Of a stretch of 5,389 nt of DNA, positions 4,987 through 5,389 are shown one piece after another. Source of the DNA: Sulfurovum sp. (GTDB taxonomy: Bacteria; Campylobacterota; Campylobacteria; Campylobacterales; Sulfurovaceae); the NCBI GenBank assembly GCA_015663065.1, contig DQSX01000080.1, positions 1 through 5,389 of the forward strand. Direction: 5' to 3'. The position numbers were made by a program, and so were the translations under genes. How positions within the stretch are numbered: position 1 is the stretch's first letter; every line of letters begins with the position of its first letter. The notes under the pieces were generated by a model. That model was not told the origin of the DNA and searched no databases. It saw nothing but the letters and a program-made list of their open reading frames with translations.

Positions 4987-5389
4987 ATGATGAAGTTGGT
5001 AATGGGGTTTTGTATTTTTCTCATAACAACTTCTTCACTTTTTGCCTACAAAGAGATCGTAGTCGACCTCTCAGAACAGATGGCTTATGCCATTGAAGAT
5101 GGTTTTGTGGTGTTTGAAGGGCGTGTCTCTTCAGGGGTCATAGGACGTGATACACCCAATGGCGAATACAGGATACTACAAAAAAAACGTTATCATAAGT
5201 CTAACCTCTGGCCAAAGCCAAACGGAGGTGCCAGCATGAACTATATGCTACGTCTTACAAACACCGGGATCGCTATGCATCTGGGTCCTGTCCTTGACAA
5301 ACCGGCCTCTCATGGCTGTATTCGTATGAAGAACGGTTTTGCGCAGAGAATGTTCAAGTGGGCGAGAGTCGGTACTCCTGTCTATGTAG
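4987..5389 (+). CDS. Secreted L,D-transpeptidase-like (YkuD/ErfK) protein, 3' end missing
   Basis: From the ATG at 4987 an open frame continues for 134 codons to the window edge with no in-frame stop. A signal peptide covers about residues 1-20 (hydrophobic core 7-19, Leu-Phe-Ala then Tyr). The YkuD fold follows: a strand-rich start (IVVDLSEQMAYAIEDG, 24-39), GRDTPNGEYRI (53-63, the family's TPxG turn), His98, and the catalytic motif SHGCIRM with His109, Cys111 and Arg113. Such enzymes act in the periplasm, forming 3-3 peptidoglycan cross-links, attaching proteins, or trimming peptides; the exact reaction cannot be told. It starts 7 nt after the lipoprotein stop with only a weak purine-rich leader (4979-4986), so it is probably co-transcribed and coupled. 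ATG at 4990 is an equally possible start. The visible part already includes the catalytic site, so little is likely missing. Confidence 0.85.
   Translation, partial: MMKLVMGFCIFLITTSSLFAYKEIVVDLSEQMAYAIEDGFVVFEGRVSSGVIGRDTPNGEYRILQKKRYHKSNLWPKPNGGASMNYMLRLTNTGIAMHLGPVLDKPASHGCIRMKNGFAQRMFKWARVGTPVYV

Noticed and set aside
5387..5389. TAG at the very end of the window as the stop of the YkuD gene
   Set aside because: The codon in frame is GTA at 5386-5388. The TAG is one base out of frame, so the gene continues beyond the window.

Overview
The window looks like chromosomal DNA from a Gram-negative bacterium, most likely a Campylobacterota (epsilonproteobacterial) species related to Sulfurovum or Sulfurimonas. 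The basis is AT-rich intergenic DNA with T-tracts upstream of genes, the style of the small barrel protein (Ala-rich signal peptide, then GGDIAP and an acidic Val/Glu linker), and a Wza-type lipoprotein, which implies an outer membrane. The genus is an inference and was not tested against any database.

Left part (1-1033): two small outer-membrane proteins are transcribed divergently from a 308-bp intergenic region. Only the first 20 codons of the leftward gene are inside the window. Its signal-peptide DNA is almost identical to that of the rightward gene (371-973), so the intergenic region is flanked by an inverted repeat. The region also holds a strong sigma70-like promoter firing left, with three TAACAGT half-sites packed into its spacer, a run of eight C residues, and AT-rich promoter-like DNA in front of the rightward gene. 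A clear rho-independent terminator (1004-1033) closes the rightward gene.

Right part (1069-5389): a compact exopolysaccharide/capsule export-and-control operon, all on the + strand. Gene 1 (1106-3436) is a Wzc-like fusion of a Wzz-type chain-length/co-polymerase domain and a bacterial tyrosine (BY) kinase. It ends in a (Gly-Tyr)10-Tyr tail encoded largely by seven perfect GGCTAT repeats. Gene 2 (3433-4170) overlaps it by 4 nt and is a PHP-family phosphotyrosine phosphatase (CpsB/YwqE-like). Gene 3 (4218-4979) is a short Wza-like outer-membrane polysaccharide export lipoprotein. Gene 4 (4987 to the window end, incomplete) is a secreted L,D-transpeptidase-like (YkuD) protein.

How they would work together (inference from the families): the kinase oligomerises at the inner membrane, spans the periplasm and contacts the export lipoprotein. 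Cycles of tyrosine-tail autophosphorylation and dephosphorylation by the PHP phosphatase would control polymer assembly and chain length. The YkuD protein may modify peptidoglycan near the export site, or may simply be co-transcribed. The most unusual features are the repeat-encoded tyrosine tail, a Walker A' Asp-to-Asn change in the kinase, and the inverted-repeat divergent OMP promoter region.
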